A program made the translations under genes and the position numbers. A DNA stretch of 64,000 nucleotides from Pyropia haitanensis (lineage: Eukaryota > Rhodophyta > Bangiophyceae > Bangiales > Bangiaceae), in the NCBI GenBank assembly GCA_008729055.1, contig SDUX01000004.1, positions 4,032,172-4,096,171 on the forward strand, written 5' to 3'. Below are positions 43,684-55,034 of this stretch, piece by piece; the first letter of the stretch is position 1; each line of letters starts with the position of its first letter. The notes below the pieces were generated by a model that saw nothing but the letters and a program-made list of their open reading frames with translations, did no database searches and was not told the origin of the DNA.

Positions 43684-45170
43684 ATGGGCAACGACGGCGC
43701 CCCCCCCCCGGGGGCGGCGGCAGCGGCGCTCGCCGCCGCCGCCGCGGCGGGCCCCGCGCCCGTCTACACGGCCGCCGACGCGGCGGGCGGGGTGCTCAAG
43801 CGGCGCGCCCTCGACGACGCGCCGCTGCCGCCGCCCATCCAGGCGCGCGTCGACGCGCTCTTCCCCCACCTCCCCCCCCCCGTGTCGGCCCAGACGGCGG
43901 TGGCGACCATCCTCGCCGCCGTCCGCGATGACGGCGACGACGCCGTCACCCGCCTCACCGCCGACATTGACGGGGTGGACGTGTCCGCCGCCGCCGGCGG
44001 GCTGGCCGTCTCGGCCGACGCGGTCGCCGCCGCGCTGCGGCGCGTCGCGCCCGACCTGGCCGCCGCGCTGCGGACGTCGCGGGATCGGGTGCTGGCGTTC
44101 CACCGCAAGCAGCCGGCGGGGTCGTGGGTGACGACGGAGCTGGGGGGGTGCTCGGCCAGCTGGTGCGGCCGCTCGACTCGGTCGGCGTGTACGTGCCGGG
44201 CGGGACGGCGCCGCTGCCGTCAACGGTGATTATGAGCGTGGTGCCGGCGCTCGCCGCGGGCGTCCGGCGGGTGGTGGTGGTGAGCCCGCCAGAGCGGTCC
44301 ACGGGCGCGATTGCCGACGTGACGCTCGCGGCGATTGGGGTGTGCATGGAGGTGTGTGGGGAGGCAGGGGGGGGGGCGGGGGGGGGGGGCGCCGCCGCCG
44401 CCGCCGCCGGCGTGTCCATGGAGGTCTACCGCGTCGGCGGCGCGCAGGCGGTGGCGGCGCTCGCGCACGGCACGGCGACCATCGCGCCGGTCGTCAAGAT
44501 TGTCGGCCCCGGCAACGTGTTTGTCGCGCTCGCCAAGCGCGCCGTCTATGGCCTCGTGGGCATTGACGGCATCTACGGGCCGACCGAGGCGGTGGTGCTC
44601 GCCGACGACGCGGCGGACGCGGAGCTCGTCGCCGCGGACCTGCTCGCGCAGGCCGAGCACGACCTGATGGCCGCGGGCATCCTCATCACCCCGTCGGCGG
44701 GCCTCGCCGCGCGCGTCAACGCGGCGCTCGGCCGGCAGCTGGGCGCGCTCGACCGGGAGGCGGTCGCGCGCGGCTCGCTGGCCGCCAACGGCGGCCTCGT
44801 CGTTGCCGCGTCCATGGACGAGGCGGTGGGGCTGGCCAACGCCTACGCCGCCGAGCACGTCTCGCTGTGCGTGGCGGACCCGTGGGCGCTCGTCGGGCGG
44901 GTGACCAACGCGGGGGGGCTCTTCCTGGGCGAGGCCAGCTGCGAGGTGCTCGGCGACTACGTGGCGGGGCCGAGCCACGTGATGCCGACGGGCGGGAGCG
45001 CCCGCTTTGCGGGGCCCCTGTCCGTGTCGGACTTTGTCAAGGTCACCAGCGTCGTTGGCGTCGGCGCCGCCGAGGTGCCGGCGCTCGCGGGGGTCGCCGA
45101 GGTGATGGCCCGCGCCGAGGGGCTCGGCGCCCACGCCGAGGCCGCCCGGTTGCGGCGGGGGGCGCAGTGA
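43684..45170 (+). CDS. hisD: Histidinol dehydrogenase, with one-base frame break in a G-run
   Basis: Catalyses the last two steps of histidine synthesis, L-histidinol to L-histidine with two NAD+, in plastids of plants and algae. The N-terminal part ends at VTTELGG, and the family continues ELG-VLGQLVRPLDSVGVYVPGG. Here that continuation is one frame away, and restoring one G in the G7 run at 44142-44148 would join it exactly. After it come VVKIVGPGNVFVALAKR, GIYGPTEAVVLADDAADAEL, LLAQAEHDL (Gln/His zinc ligands), AYAAEHVSL (Glu-His catalytic pair), GDYVAGPSHVMPTGGSARFA (zinc Asp and conserved loop) and GLGAHAEAARLR (final His). All key residues are present, so the gene is probably functional and the break artefactual. 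A Gly/Ala insert (about 44358-44410) is lineage-specific. The ATG at 43684 has GCCATGG context. Confidence 0.9.
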
Positions 45171-45578
45171 GCGCGGGGTGGGGGGGGGGGGGGCAACCGG
45201 CGACGGGGGGCGGTGCGGTGGTGTCTGGCGGCGGGGGGCGAGGATGGCGCCCCATAAAAGGGGAGGGCTACGGGGTACGAAAAAAGTGGGAGAAAAAAAT
45301 ATGGCTCTCGCAAGTGAACACACGGGCAGCATACAACCAAGGGGTACGCGTCCCGCGCTCGCCGCACCGTGCCGCCTCGCACCGGCTGGATAGGCACGGC
45401 GCTGCGCAGCGCGGGCAGCGAAAAAAAAAAAAAACAAGCTAGACGGAATTGCACACTCGGCAAGCAGTGCGCCACCTCAAACACCGCACCAGACGCGCAC
45501 CGTGCAGCGTCCGCACCCCCCTCCCCCTCACCCGCCCTCGCCCCCCACCAAGATGGTACTCAGCCGCGGCGCGGGGCG
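45171..45578. other. Convergent intergenic, hisD and BADC
   Basis: Holds both 3' flanks. A G-run lies just after the hisD stop and an A14 run at 45421-45434. No gene. Confidence 0.5.
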
Positions 45579-46621
45579 TTAATCAGGCCGGATGGCCATC
45601 AGCTTCTGCCCGTACTCGACCGCGTCCCCGTCCTCGAGGCACACCGCCACGACCGTGCCCGACACCTCTGACTTGTACACGTACTGCGCCGACAGCTGCT
45701 CGATGATGCAGACCGGCTGGTTAAAGCCAACGTGGTCGCCCACGTTCACCAGCGGCGGCTTGTTCTTGGCGCCCGAGTAGAAGAAGCCCACCCGGTTGGA
45801 CGAGACGGTAAAGTCCGAATCGACGACGCCGCCGCCGTCGGCGGCGCCATCGTCCGACGACGCCTCCCACTTGGGCGTCGACGCCGCCGCCGCCTCGGGC
45901 TCGTCCGCCTCCTCCTCCTCTGCCGCCGCCGCCGGCGCCTCGACATACGTGACCGCGGGCGCGGCCGCCACGGCCGCGGGTGCGGCGGCCACAACCGGCG
46001 GGGGCGGCACCTGCAGGTTGCCTTCGGTGTCAAAGCCGACGCCGCCGGGGAAGGTCACCTCTAGCGTCACCCCCTCGTGGGAGAGCCGAAGGTCGCCCAT
46101 CTGGAGCTCGGCGGCCATGGAAATGATGGCCTCGACGTCGTCCATCGACTGCACTACAGACAAGGACGTGTCGGCTTGTTTTTCCTCCAGCTTGACCAGC
46201 TGCGAGGGGGTCCGGGGAGGGGGGGCGACGGCCAACAATCGAAGCGCAACGACAAGGTGCACAGTAGCGATGCGTGAGACCACCAAGCCCATTTGGTGCC
46301 ACCGCGCAATGCAGAGCGAGAGCCAAGGACCACCAAGCCGACTCTGGCTGACGCTGACCCACAGTAGCCGCTCCACCACCGTGCAAAGAACAACCCAGAA
46401 AAAGAAAAAAGAAACCTCGGGCCAACACCAAGACAAAACAGACGTACCGGTGAAGACGCGTTGCCCTCGGCAACTGGCGTCTCAGCCACCATCCCCAGGG
46501 GCGCACGGCGAGTGGCGGCGGACGCCACCCCCACCTGCCGTGCCGCCCGCGCCACCGCCGCGGCGCCCGGCCGCCGGCCGCCGAGCCGGCCGCCCGACGC
46601 TGCCGCCACAAACGCGGCCAT
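45579..46621 (-). CDS. BADC-type biotinyl-domain protein lacking the biotin lysine, plastid
   Basis: Two exons, 46621-46448 (58 codons) and 46199-45579, joined in phase 0 across a 248-bp GT-AG intron (donor GTACGT); 264 residues. Exon 1 is a plastid transit peptide (MAAFVAAASGGRLGGRRPGA). Exon 2 begins with the BCCP N-terminal helix region (SMDDVEAIISMAAELQMGDL, SHEGVTLEV), has a Pro/Ala/Glu linker and ends in a biotinyl/lipoyl domain: RVGFFYSGAKNKPPLVNVGD, then QPVCIIEQLSAQYVYKSEVS and VEYGQKLMAIRPD. In BCCP the equivalent stretch is EAMKxMNEIEAEVSG; here the Lys position is Ser (about residue 228) and the Met residues are gone, so it cannot be biotinylated. That matches plant BADC proteins, which replace BCCP in the plastid acetyl-CoA carboxylase complex and lower its activity. 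A highly divergent BCCP is the alternative. Confidence 0.85.
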
Positions 46622-47992
46622 GGCAGCGGGCACCCGTGCGGACCGTCCGCGCGTGGGGGGAAGCTGGATCGCCGCAGCGATCAATGGCGGACCAAGAGGT
46701 GAAACAGGAGGCGGGGGGGGGGGTCGGGGGGGGGTGGCGCGGTGCCGGCGCGATGCGGGGGAGGCGGGATCGCCAGGAAGCGTGCACGCGGCCAGTCGTC
46801 GCCGACGCCCACAGGCCCCTGCCACGATGGGGACGCGGAGGAGGCGGACGCGAGGGCCCGCGGCGATCACCAATGCAGCGCCACGTGGGATGCGGGATTT
46901 CGGGGAGATTGGGCTCAACAGAGCAACTACATAGCATACAACCTACTTGACTTCTCGTTTCACTCTGTCTCGGGTGTACTTAAAGAGCGGCTGAGGACAG
47001 CCGGCACACGTGAGCCATTTTGCAGCTGGTGATCGCGCAGCCGGGCAGACATTGAGCGAGATGTGAGATTCAGCGGGCGCTCATTGGCCAATACGTGCAC
47101 AGGGCTGTTGCGAGATATGCCCTGGTTGCCACACGCACCACTCCATCCACACCAACATGTGACAGCTTGCCTTGGCTTTTTTGCTTTTGGCCACCGGCGG
47201 TCGCACGACGGGCGCGTGCTCCCGCGTGGCGAATGTCGGCCACGACGTGCGTGCGTATGTGTACGGTACATACGGAAAGGCTGTCAGCTCTTGGCCAAGC
47301 CCCAATTGGCAAGTCACGTCTGGGAACCCCACCAGGCGACGACGACCGGCCGGTCGTCCCGCGAGCTCTTTGCAAACCCCCCCCCCCTCCCCCCCCTCGT
47401 GACGCGCCGATGCGCGATTGTTCCGGCCGGCCGGCCGGCCGCGCCCCCGCCCCTACAGTGCCCGGCCAGACACCGACGCCCCCCATAGGCATTGGCCGGG
47501 GGGTGATGAGTCGACGCGCCGCTAGTCGCAACGCAGCTCTGCCTCGCCACGCGCGGTTGCCTCCTCCTCCCCCGGCAGGGCGTCGGCGGTGCGGGGTCTG
47601 ACCAGGTGCCTCGGACACGCGGGCGGGGGGCGGCTTGTTCCCGCGTCACACCGTCGCGGCTGCTTTGTTTGCTACGGCGAGGTCTGTCGACGACGACGGC
47701 GGCGGCGGTGGCGACGGGGGGGGGGGGTGTCGCCGGACGTTGCGGACACGGCGGCTCGAGTCACGGCCGGCGTTGGTGGTACTGCCCGCCTGGCACGTGA
47801 CGGCTCGTTCTTGTTCGCGTCCGCCTCTGCCCGTCCCCTGGCTCCCTTGGCTCTTTGTCCCTCGCTGCCCCTTCATTCTGGAACGCGTGCCGCTGCGACC
47901 TGAAGCTGTTGGCGGCGCGTCAGGCGGACCTCCCCCCCCCCTGCCCCCCCCCTCCCCCTGCTGTCGCCACGTTGCCCCTCCCCGTGTCAACG
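46622..47992. other. Divergent promoter region, BADC and HAD genes
   Basis: No gene recognised. A lower-GC patch at about 46900-47300 may hold both promoters. C-runs near 47379-47397 and 47933-47954 and a G-run near 47719-47728. Confidence 0.4.
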
Positions 47993-49042
47993 ATGGCGCC
48001 GGTCCGGGTGCTCTTCTCCGATCTGGACGGCACGCTTGCGCATTATGAGAAGGACATGAAGGAGTACGCGTCCATTGTCGGGGAGCCCGCCAAGGACGGG
48101 TCGGTCACCATTGAGTACAACCTGCTGGGCGTGCAACGGGAGTGTGCAGTGCTGGGCTCCCTCTCCTCCTCCACTGCCTACATGAGCCACGAGACGACGC
48201 GGCTGGTGCAGCACCTCCGCGCGGCGGGCGTCCTGATTGTTATCATCACGGGCGCGCGATCGTCCACCTACCTTGGCCGCCGTGCGGCGCTGCCCGCGGC
48301 GGACTATGAGTTCTTTGAGAATGGGGGACGGATGCTCGCGTCGGGGGAGCTGGTGCCCGAATGGACCGCCACCTTTGCCGACGACGTCGGGCCCGTCAAG
48401 GCGACGGTGGAGCCCGGCGACGACGCGGCGCCGCCGCCGTCGGACCGGACGGGTAAGCTGTGGGACTTGTACCGAGAGATGAAGGAGGCGGGCTGGAAGG
48501 TGGACGCCCGCGACTACTATACCTCCTTCCGGGTGGACGTGGCGGGCACCACCACCGCCGGCCTAGACGACGCGGCGTTTGCCGGGTGGGACTTTCGCGG
48601 TCTGGCGTACAGCTTCAACCTGGGCAAGGCCGACGTCTACCCGGCGACGAGCGGCAAGGCGGCTGCCGCCAAGGAGGTCCTCCGCCGCCACGGCCTGCGG
48701 CCCGCGCACGCGGTGGCGATGTTTGACGACCACAACGACTTGGAGCTGGGGGAGCTCGCCTCCCGCTCCTTCCTGCCGGGCGTCACCCACGACAGCGTCC
48801 TCGACGCGCTGCGCCGGCATGACAACTGGGAGATGACCAACAGTCGGGGGGTGCTCGGCACGGAGGAGGCGCTCGCGGCGGTGATGCGGCTGGTCGCCGC
48901 GGGGGACGCGGTGGAGGAGCCGCCGCCGGCGGATGACGGGGGGGGGGCGGCTGCGCCAGCGGCCGGCGACGGGGACGGGGAGGAGGACGTGCCGGTCGGC
49001 GCCGCCGCCGCGTCGTCGATTGAAATTTCTAGGGAACCGTAA
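47993..49042 (+). CDS. HAD-superfamily phosphatase, class IIB-like
   Basis: Predicted 349 residues, single exon. Motif I is LFSDLDGTLAHYEKD (nucleophile and acid Asp), motif II IVIITGARSS, motif III in YPATSGKAAAAKEVL (conserved Lys) and motif IV VAMFDDHNDLEL (acidic pair). The insertion between motifs II and III, with FENGGRMLASGELVPEW and the cap segment, is typical of Cof/sucrose-phosphatase/MPGP-type class IIB enzymes, which dephosphorylate sugar phosphates or similar small molecules. Substrate cannot be read from sequence; sugar-phosphate clean-up or compatible-solute synthesis is possible. No transit peptide from the ATG at 47993, so probably cytosolic; the frame stays open upstream to 47855 but is Pro-rich there. 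The C-terminal tail is Asp/Glu/Ala-rich. Divergent from BADC, convergent with the next gene. Confidence 0.8.
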   Translation: MAPVRVLFSDLDGTLAHYEKDMKEYASIVGEPAKDGSVTIEYNLLGVQRECAVLGSLSSSTAYMSHETTRLVQHLRAAGVLIVIITGARSSTYLGRRAALPAADYEFFENGGRMLASGELVPEWTATFADDVGPVKATVEPGDDAAPPPSDRTGKLWDLYREMKEAGWKVDARDYYTSFRVDVAGTTTAGLDDAAFAGWDFRGLAYSFNLGKADVYPATSGKAAAAKEVLRRHGLRPAHAVAMFDDHNDLELGELASRSFLPGVTHDSVLDALRRHDNWEMTNSRGVLGTEEALAAVMRLVAAGDAVEEPPPADDGGGAAAPAAGDGDGEEDVPVGAAAASSIEISREP

Positions 49043-49505
49043 AGCCGCCGGCGCGGGCGCGACCGGCGTTGATGATGCGCGTGGGGGTGGCGGTTGCGTC
49101 TGGGGGGTGTCGGGGGTTGGGGGCGGCGGTGGTGGCGGCCGACCCTCGAGGGGCGCCACGGGGCGGTGCGCCGCGGCCGCTGCGCGGTTTGGCGCCTGGT
49201 ACGCCTGACGAGCCGGCGTCCCGCATGCCGGGATGCCCCCGAGTGCGATGGGAGAGGCGTAGGCCGTGGGGTGTGGAGGTGGCATAGAGTATTCCGCTTC
49301 GGCTCGACGCCATCCCGTCCGTTGCGTGTCCACCGACGGCCCCGCCACCGCGGTAGGTGCGCCCCCGCCGCCACTCCCCCTCCCCCTCTAACCCCCCCCC
49401 GCCACCCCCTCTACGCCCCCCACCGCTCCCCCACCGCTCCCCCACCGCTCCCCCACCGCTCCCCCACCGCTCCCCCACCGCTCCCCCACCGCTCCCCTAC
49501 CGGCG
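49043..49505. other. Convergent intergenic with minisatellite
   Basis: Non-coding 3' flanks of both neighbours. GC-rich, with the 11-bp tandem repeat at 49421-49497. Confidence 0.5.
49421..49497. repeat. 11-bp minisatellite, seven copies
   Basis: Seven perfect head-to-tail copies of CACCGCTCCCC directly before the end of the minus-strand gene at 49506. Confidence 0.95.
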
Positions 49506-50081
49506 CTACACGCTGGACGGGTCAAAGCCGTCCCACTCGGGGGTGCCGCCCGCGAGGAGCCCCCCCCCCGCCGGGGCGTAGAGCCCCCCCCCCCCCCCCC
49601 CCCCCGGCACCCCCCCCAGGCGCACCCGCCGCAGCGGCAGCACCTCCGCCGCCTCCCACACGCACACCACGCACGCGCAGAGCGTCTTGGTGCACGCAGA
49701 CACGACGGTCGGCGCGCAGTCGCAGCAGCCGCTCACCCACCGGCGGGCGGCGTCGCGGGAGAGCGGGAAGAGCGCCACCGACGGCAGCCCGCACGCGGTG
49801 CGGGCGTCGACGAGGCCGCCTCTCCCCCCTGCCGCCCCACCCCCTCCACCTCCTCCACCACCTCCCGCGGCAGTGGCGGCGGCGGCGGCGGCAGGGCGGG
49901 TGCACACCGCCCAGCCGTGGTGGGTCTCGAGCAGCTCCAGCCCCGCGGCGGCAAGGTCGGGCGCACGCGCGAGCACGCGGCGCAGGTGGGCGGCGGGGAG
50001 CGCCACGTCCAGCACCTCCTGGTGCCGGCCGAGCCGCCCAATGAGGGGCGGCAGCTCGGCGGCGCCGCCCGCAGCGGTGGC

Positions 50082-50115
<34 letters not shown>

Positions 50116-50498
50116 GCGGCGGCAGCGGCGGCCGGCGGCGACGCTGCCGGCGGCGGCTCGGCCGCGAGCAGCGCGGCGCCCGGCAGGAGCCAGTGCGTGA
50201 CGTTGGCGGCGGCCAGCTGCGCGGCCACCTCCGCCACCACCTCGCCGAGCGTCCGGTACGGGTCTGCGGGCGGGGGCCCGCCCGCGGCGGCCGCCCACGG
50301 CGGCGGCGGCGGCGGCGCGGCGGCGGCGGCGGCGGCGGCCGCGCCGCCGGCGGCCGCCCGCCCGCCCGCCGCCGACGCCGCGACGGTGTGGAGGAGGATG
50401 GCGGCGACGGTGGCCACCACCGCCCGCGGGGAGAGGTACGTGACGTGGACGAGCGCCGTCCAGGCGGCGGTGTCTTGCAGCCGCTGGGGGGGGGGCAT
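49506..50498 (-). CDS. Possible LicD/fukutin-like type II membrane protein
   Basis: Predicted 330 residues. An N-terminal hydrophobic segment (AVVATVAAILLHTVAASAAG) after a short cytosolic stretch suggests a Golgi-type signal anchor. Then come YRTLGEVVAEVAAQLAAANV, THWLLPGAALLAAEP, an Ala-rich insert, GRHQEVLDVALPAAHLRRVL and LELLETHHGWAV, and a Cys-rich end with EVLPLRRVRLGGVPGG, YAPAG and GTPEWDGFDP. The order (xxxWLLPGxLL, a D-V-x-L-P strand, LPLRxxxxGG, a final W/Y) follows LicD/fukutin nucleotidyltransferase-fold proteins that modify glycans. The metal-binding DxD is weak here (EVLDVAL), so activity is doubtful. The ATG at 50498 is the clear start. Poly-Gly and poly-Ala inserts follow local composition. 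Confidence 0.4.
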
Positions 50499-50723
50499 GG
50501 CGGCCGGGAGGGGGCACTCCCGCGTCGAGGGGGGGGCGGCGGAGGGGGGGGGGGGGGGTGGGGGCGGGGATGGTTACGTGGCACCAACCGATACGAGTCA
50601 GCCGGCACCCACGTTTATCCTGTCACCCAAACTTGGTGCACTGCCGCTGAGCAAGTAGACACAATCGCACAATGGGCGGCTCTCCCGTTGCTGCCGTGGG
50701 GGTTGTTCATCAGTGTACTCGAA

Positions 50724-52156
50724 GGCTCCCGTCCCATGCACACACGCGTTCTGAGTTTTGAATAGGACCCTTTAGCTGAAATTTGATTAGGCCTGGACGA
50801 GCTCCCACATTTTCGATACATTTTCAAATGTTTAGAACTCTAGTCAATGATATATATAAATACATAATTTTGCGGTTGTGCTGGGCTTATCAGGCTTTCC
50901 CTTATATTGATTCCTCTATGCTTGCAGCTGCCGCCCCTTCCGCGTCTGACTGGAGAGGCAGCCTCCGCGCGAGCAGCCGCCGACTGACTGCACCCTTCGG
51001 CCGGTAGTGATGCGGAACGCCGCATTCCAACCCAGCGGTCGCTGATGCGGCCGGCGGGCGACGGCCCCTCCCGCCCCGACCGCGGGGCGCACCTTCTGCC
51101 GCCAGGTACCTGCCACCCGGCACCCAGCGCCACCCGCTCGCAGCCCCCGCCGCCCTCTTCCAGCCCGCAACCCCGCCACCAGTCCATCTAATGAACACCA
51201 GTCTCCAGGATGGTCTGAGGTCACCACTCCCCAGCTAGCGCCCACTCCCTCATTTGCCGCCGTTGGCTCCCGCCGCTAGCCCCTCCCCGCGCCTGCAGCT
51301 GCCGCCGACGCAGGCGGACGCTCTCCGCGGGCTCAGATCTCTCCCCCCACCCGCATACACTTCCGCCCGACGCTATCCCCCAATCCCTCTGTTAGTGGCC
51401 GCCGACCGCCACCAGCCGCCAGCGCGACGGGCGCACACCCTCCACCGGCCGGCAACCGCTGCCGCGCCTGCGGCCACAGGCGACCACCCTTACTACTTTC
51501 TATCCCCGCTGCGAGCTTTGGCAGCGGCAGTCAGTCGCCCCGATCCGGCCGGCGCCGACCTCTCCGACAGTGGAGGCCGCGGCCCGCCACCAACCTCAAC
51601 CCCCGCCGGCAGCTGCTGCCCCCGGCCGCCAACCGCCAGCGCTACCGACACCCAATTTATCATTGCCCGGCGGCCGCCCGCCAGCCTGTGGGCGCTGCTA
51701 GCCGTCACCAGACTTTTTCCCTTTGGCAGACTGCCGTCGCAGCCGGCGGACGCCCCCAACCGGCGAGTGTCCTCACCGTATCATCTACACCATAACCAGT
51801 ATTTATATCCATGACAAATTGAAAGCCCAGAAGTGGAACATCTGCAGTCCCCTCGCGTTCCAAAGTACGTCCGTCCAACAGCTAACACTGCAAAAGGTCT
51901 CCACCTATCTCAGTTTTGAAGTGATGTTTCACAAAGCTTGACAGTCATCGAAAACAGCTGTAAGTTGTGTATCCCAGATGTTCTACTGGCTGATGCTGTT
52001 TCAAGCCCGAGCGCTGTGCGCCGCTACATACAGGCTGCGGCTGAGAGCGGTCGACAGCTTGCGCCCCCATCCATCAGTTACACTACGCATCGTCCCCTCC
52101 TTGACTTCTATTGGTGGGATGAAACCGGGCCCTCGTGTGTGCATGGGACGGGAGCC
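50724..52156 (+). mobile_element. Non-autonomous TIR DNA transposon, copy 1 of 3
   Basis: 1,433 bp. Terminal inverted repeats are perfect over 23 bp, starting GGCTCCCGTCCCATGCACAC. The 8-bp target-site duplication points to the hAT superfamily or another 8-bp-TSD group. The outer ~200 bp on each side are AT-rich with a TATATATAAA box near 50851; the centre (about 50920-51780) is GC-rich like host DNA, as in elements that captured genomic sequence. The longest internal frame is Pro/Ala/Ser-rich and unlike any transposase, so movement would need a transposase from elsewhere. Confidence 0.9.
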
Positions 52157-52162
52157 TACTCG

Positions 52163-53595
52163 GGCTCCCGTCCCATGCACACACGCGTTCTGAGTTTTGA
52201 ATAGGACCCTTTAGCTGAAATTTGATTAGGCCTGGACGAGCTCCCACATTTTCGATACATTTTCAAATGTTTAGAACTCTAGTCAATGATATATATAAAT
52301 ACATAATTTTGCGGTTGTGCTGGGCTTATCAGGCTTTCCCTTATATTGATTCCTCTATGCTTGCAGCTGCCGCCCCTTCCGCGTCTGACTGGAGAGGCAG
52401 CCTCCGCGCGAGCAGCCGCCGACTGACTGCACCCTTCGGCCGGTAGTGATGCGGAACGCCGCATTCCAACCCAGCGGTCGCTGATGCGGCCGGCGGGCGA
52501 CGGCCCCTCCCGCCCCGACCGCGGGGCGCACCTTCTGCCGCCAGGTACCTGCCACCCGGCACCCAGCGCCACCCGCTCGCAGCCCCCGCCGCCCTCTTCC
52601 AGCCCGCAACCCCGCCACCAGTCCATCTAATGAACACCAGTCTCCAGGATGGTCTGAGGTCACCACTCCCCAGCTAGCGCCCACTCCCTCATTTGCCGCC
52701 GTTGGCTCCCGCCGCTAGCCCCTCCCCGCGCCTGCAGCTGCCGCCGACGCAGGCGGACGCTCTCCGCGGGCTCAGATCTCTCCCCCCACCCGCATACACT
52801 TCCGCCCGACGCTATCCCCCAATCCCTCTGTTAGTGGCCGCCGACCGCCACCAGCCGCCAGCGCGACGGGCGCACACCCTCCACCGGCCGGCAACCGCTG
52901 CCGCGCCTGCGGCCACAGGCGACCACCCTTACTACTTTCTATCCCCGCTGCGAGCTTTGGCAGCGGCAGTCAGTCGCCCCGATCCGGCCGGCGCCGACCT
53001 CTCCGACAGTGGAGGCCGCGGCCCGCCACCAACCTCAACCCCCGCCGGCAGCTGCTGCCCCCGGCCGCCAACCGCCAGCGCTACCGACACCCAATTTATC
53101 ATTGCCCGGCGGCCGCCCGCCAGCCTGTGGGCGCTGCTAGCCGTCACCAGACTTTTTCCCTTTGGCAGACTGCCGTCGCAGCCGGCGGACGCCCCCAACC
53201 GGCGAGTGTCCTCACCGTATCATCTACACCATAACCAGTATTTATATCCATGACAAATTGAAAGCCCAGAAGTGGAACATCTGCAGTCCCCTCGCGTTCC
53301 AAAGTACGTCCGTCCAACAGCTAACACTGCAAAAGGTCTCCACCTATCTCAGTTTTGAAGTGATGTTTCACAAAGCTTGACAGTCATCGAAAACAGCTGT
53401 AAGTTGTGTATCCCAGATGTTCTACTGGCTGATGCTGTTTCAAGCCCGAGCGCTGTGCGCCGCTACATACAGGCTGCGGCTGAGAGCGGTCGACAGCTTG
53501 CGCCCCCATCCATCAGTTACACTACGCATCGTCCCCTCCTTGACTTCTATTGGTGGGATGAAACCGGGCCCTCGTGTGTGCATGGGACGGGAGCC
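52163..53595 (+). mobile_element. TIR DNA transposon, copy 2 of 3
   Basis: Same orientation, length and, as far as read, same sequence as copy 1, including both terminal repeats. Bordered by TACTCG on both sides instead of a full 8-bp duplication. Confidence 0.9.
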
Positions 53596-53601
53596 TACTC
53601 G

Positions 53602-55034
53602 GGCTCCCGTCCCATGCACACACGCGTTCTGAGTTTTGAATAGGACCCTTTAGCTGAAATTTGATTAGGCCTGGACGAGCTCCCACATTTTCGATACATT
53701 TTCAAATGTTTAGAACTCTAGTCAATGATATATATAAATACATAATTTTGCGGTTGTGCTGGGCTTATCAGGCTTTCCCTTATATTGATTCCTCTATGCT
53801 TGCAGCTGCCGCCCCTTCCGCGTCTGACTGGAGAGGCAGCCTCCGCGCGAGCAGCCGCCGACTGACTGCACCCTTCGGCCGGTAGTGATGCGGAACGCCG
53901 CATTCCAACCCAGCGGTCGCTGATGCGGCCGGCGGGCGACGGCCCCTCCCGCCCCGACCGCGGGGCGCACCTTCTGCCGCCAGGTACCTGCCACCCGGCA
54001 CCCAGCGCCACCCGCTCGCAGCCCCCGCCGCCCTCTTCCAGCCCGCAACCCCGCCACCAGTCCATCTAATGAACACCAGTCTCCAGGATGGTCTGAGGTC
54101 ACCACTCCCCAGCTAGCGCCCACTCCCTCATTTGCCGCCGTTGGCTCCCGCCGCTAGCCCCTCCCCGCGCCTGCAGCTGCCGCCGACGCAGGCGGACGCT
54201 CTCCGCGGGCTCAGATCTCTCCCCCCACCCGCATACACTTCCGCCCGACGCTATCCCCCAATCCCTCTGTTAGTGGCCGCCGACCGCCACCAGCCGCCAG
54301 CGCGACGGGCGCACACCCTCCACCGGCCGGCAACCGCTGCCGCGCCTGCGGCCACAGGCGACCACCCTTACTACTTTCTATCCCCGCTGCGAGCTTTGGC
54401 AGCGGCAGTCAGTCGCCCCGATCCGGCCGGCGCCGACCTCTCCGACAGTGGAGGCCGCGGCCCGCCACCAACCTCAACCCCCGCCGGCAGCTGCTGCCCC
54501 CGGCCGCCAACCGCCAGCGCTACCGACACCCAATTTATCATTGCCCGGCGGCCGCCCGCCAGCCTGTGGGCGCTGCTAGCCGTCACCAGACTTTTTCCCT
54601 TTGGCAGACTGCCGTCGCAGCCGGCGGACGCCCCCAACCGGCGAGTGTCCTCACCGTATCATCTACACCATAACCAGTATTTATATCCATGACAAATTGA
54701 AAGCCCAGAAGTGGAACATCTGCAGTCCCCTCGCGTTCCAAAGTACGTCCGTCCAACAGCTAACACTGCAAAAGGTCTCCACCTATCTCAGTTTTGAAGT
54801 GATGTTTCACAAAGCTTGACAGTCATCGAAAACAGCTGTAAGTTGTGTATCCCAGATGTTCTACTGGCTGATGCTGTTTCAAGCCCGAGCGCTGTGCGCC
54901 GCTACATACAGGCTGCGGCTGAGAGCGGTCGACAGCTTGCGCCCCCATCCATCAGTTACACTACGCATCGTCCCCTCCTTGACTTCTATTGGTGGGATGA
55001 AACCGGGCCCTCGTGTGTGCATGGGACGGGAGCC
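53602..55034 (+). mobile_element. TIR DNA transposon, copy 3 of 3
   Basis: Identical-looking third copy. Its right end is followed by the full target duplication TACTCGAA and unrelated single-copy DNA. Confidence 0.9.

Noticed and set aside
45579..46621. Ordinary BCCP (accB)
   Set aside because: The biotin-accepting Lys and its Met neighbours are absent at an ungapped position.
51254..51814. 186-codon frame in each transposon copy as a transposase
   Set aside because: Pro/Ala/Ser-rich with no DDE/DDD or zinc-finger motif; it lies in the GC-rich core and is more likely chance.
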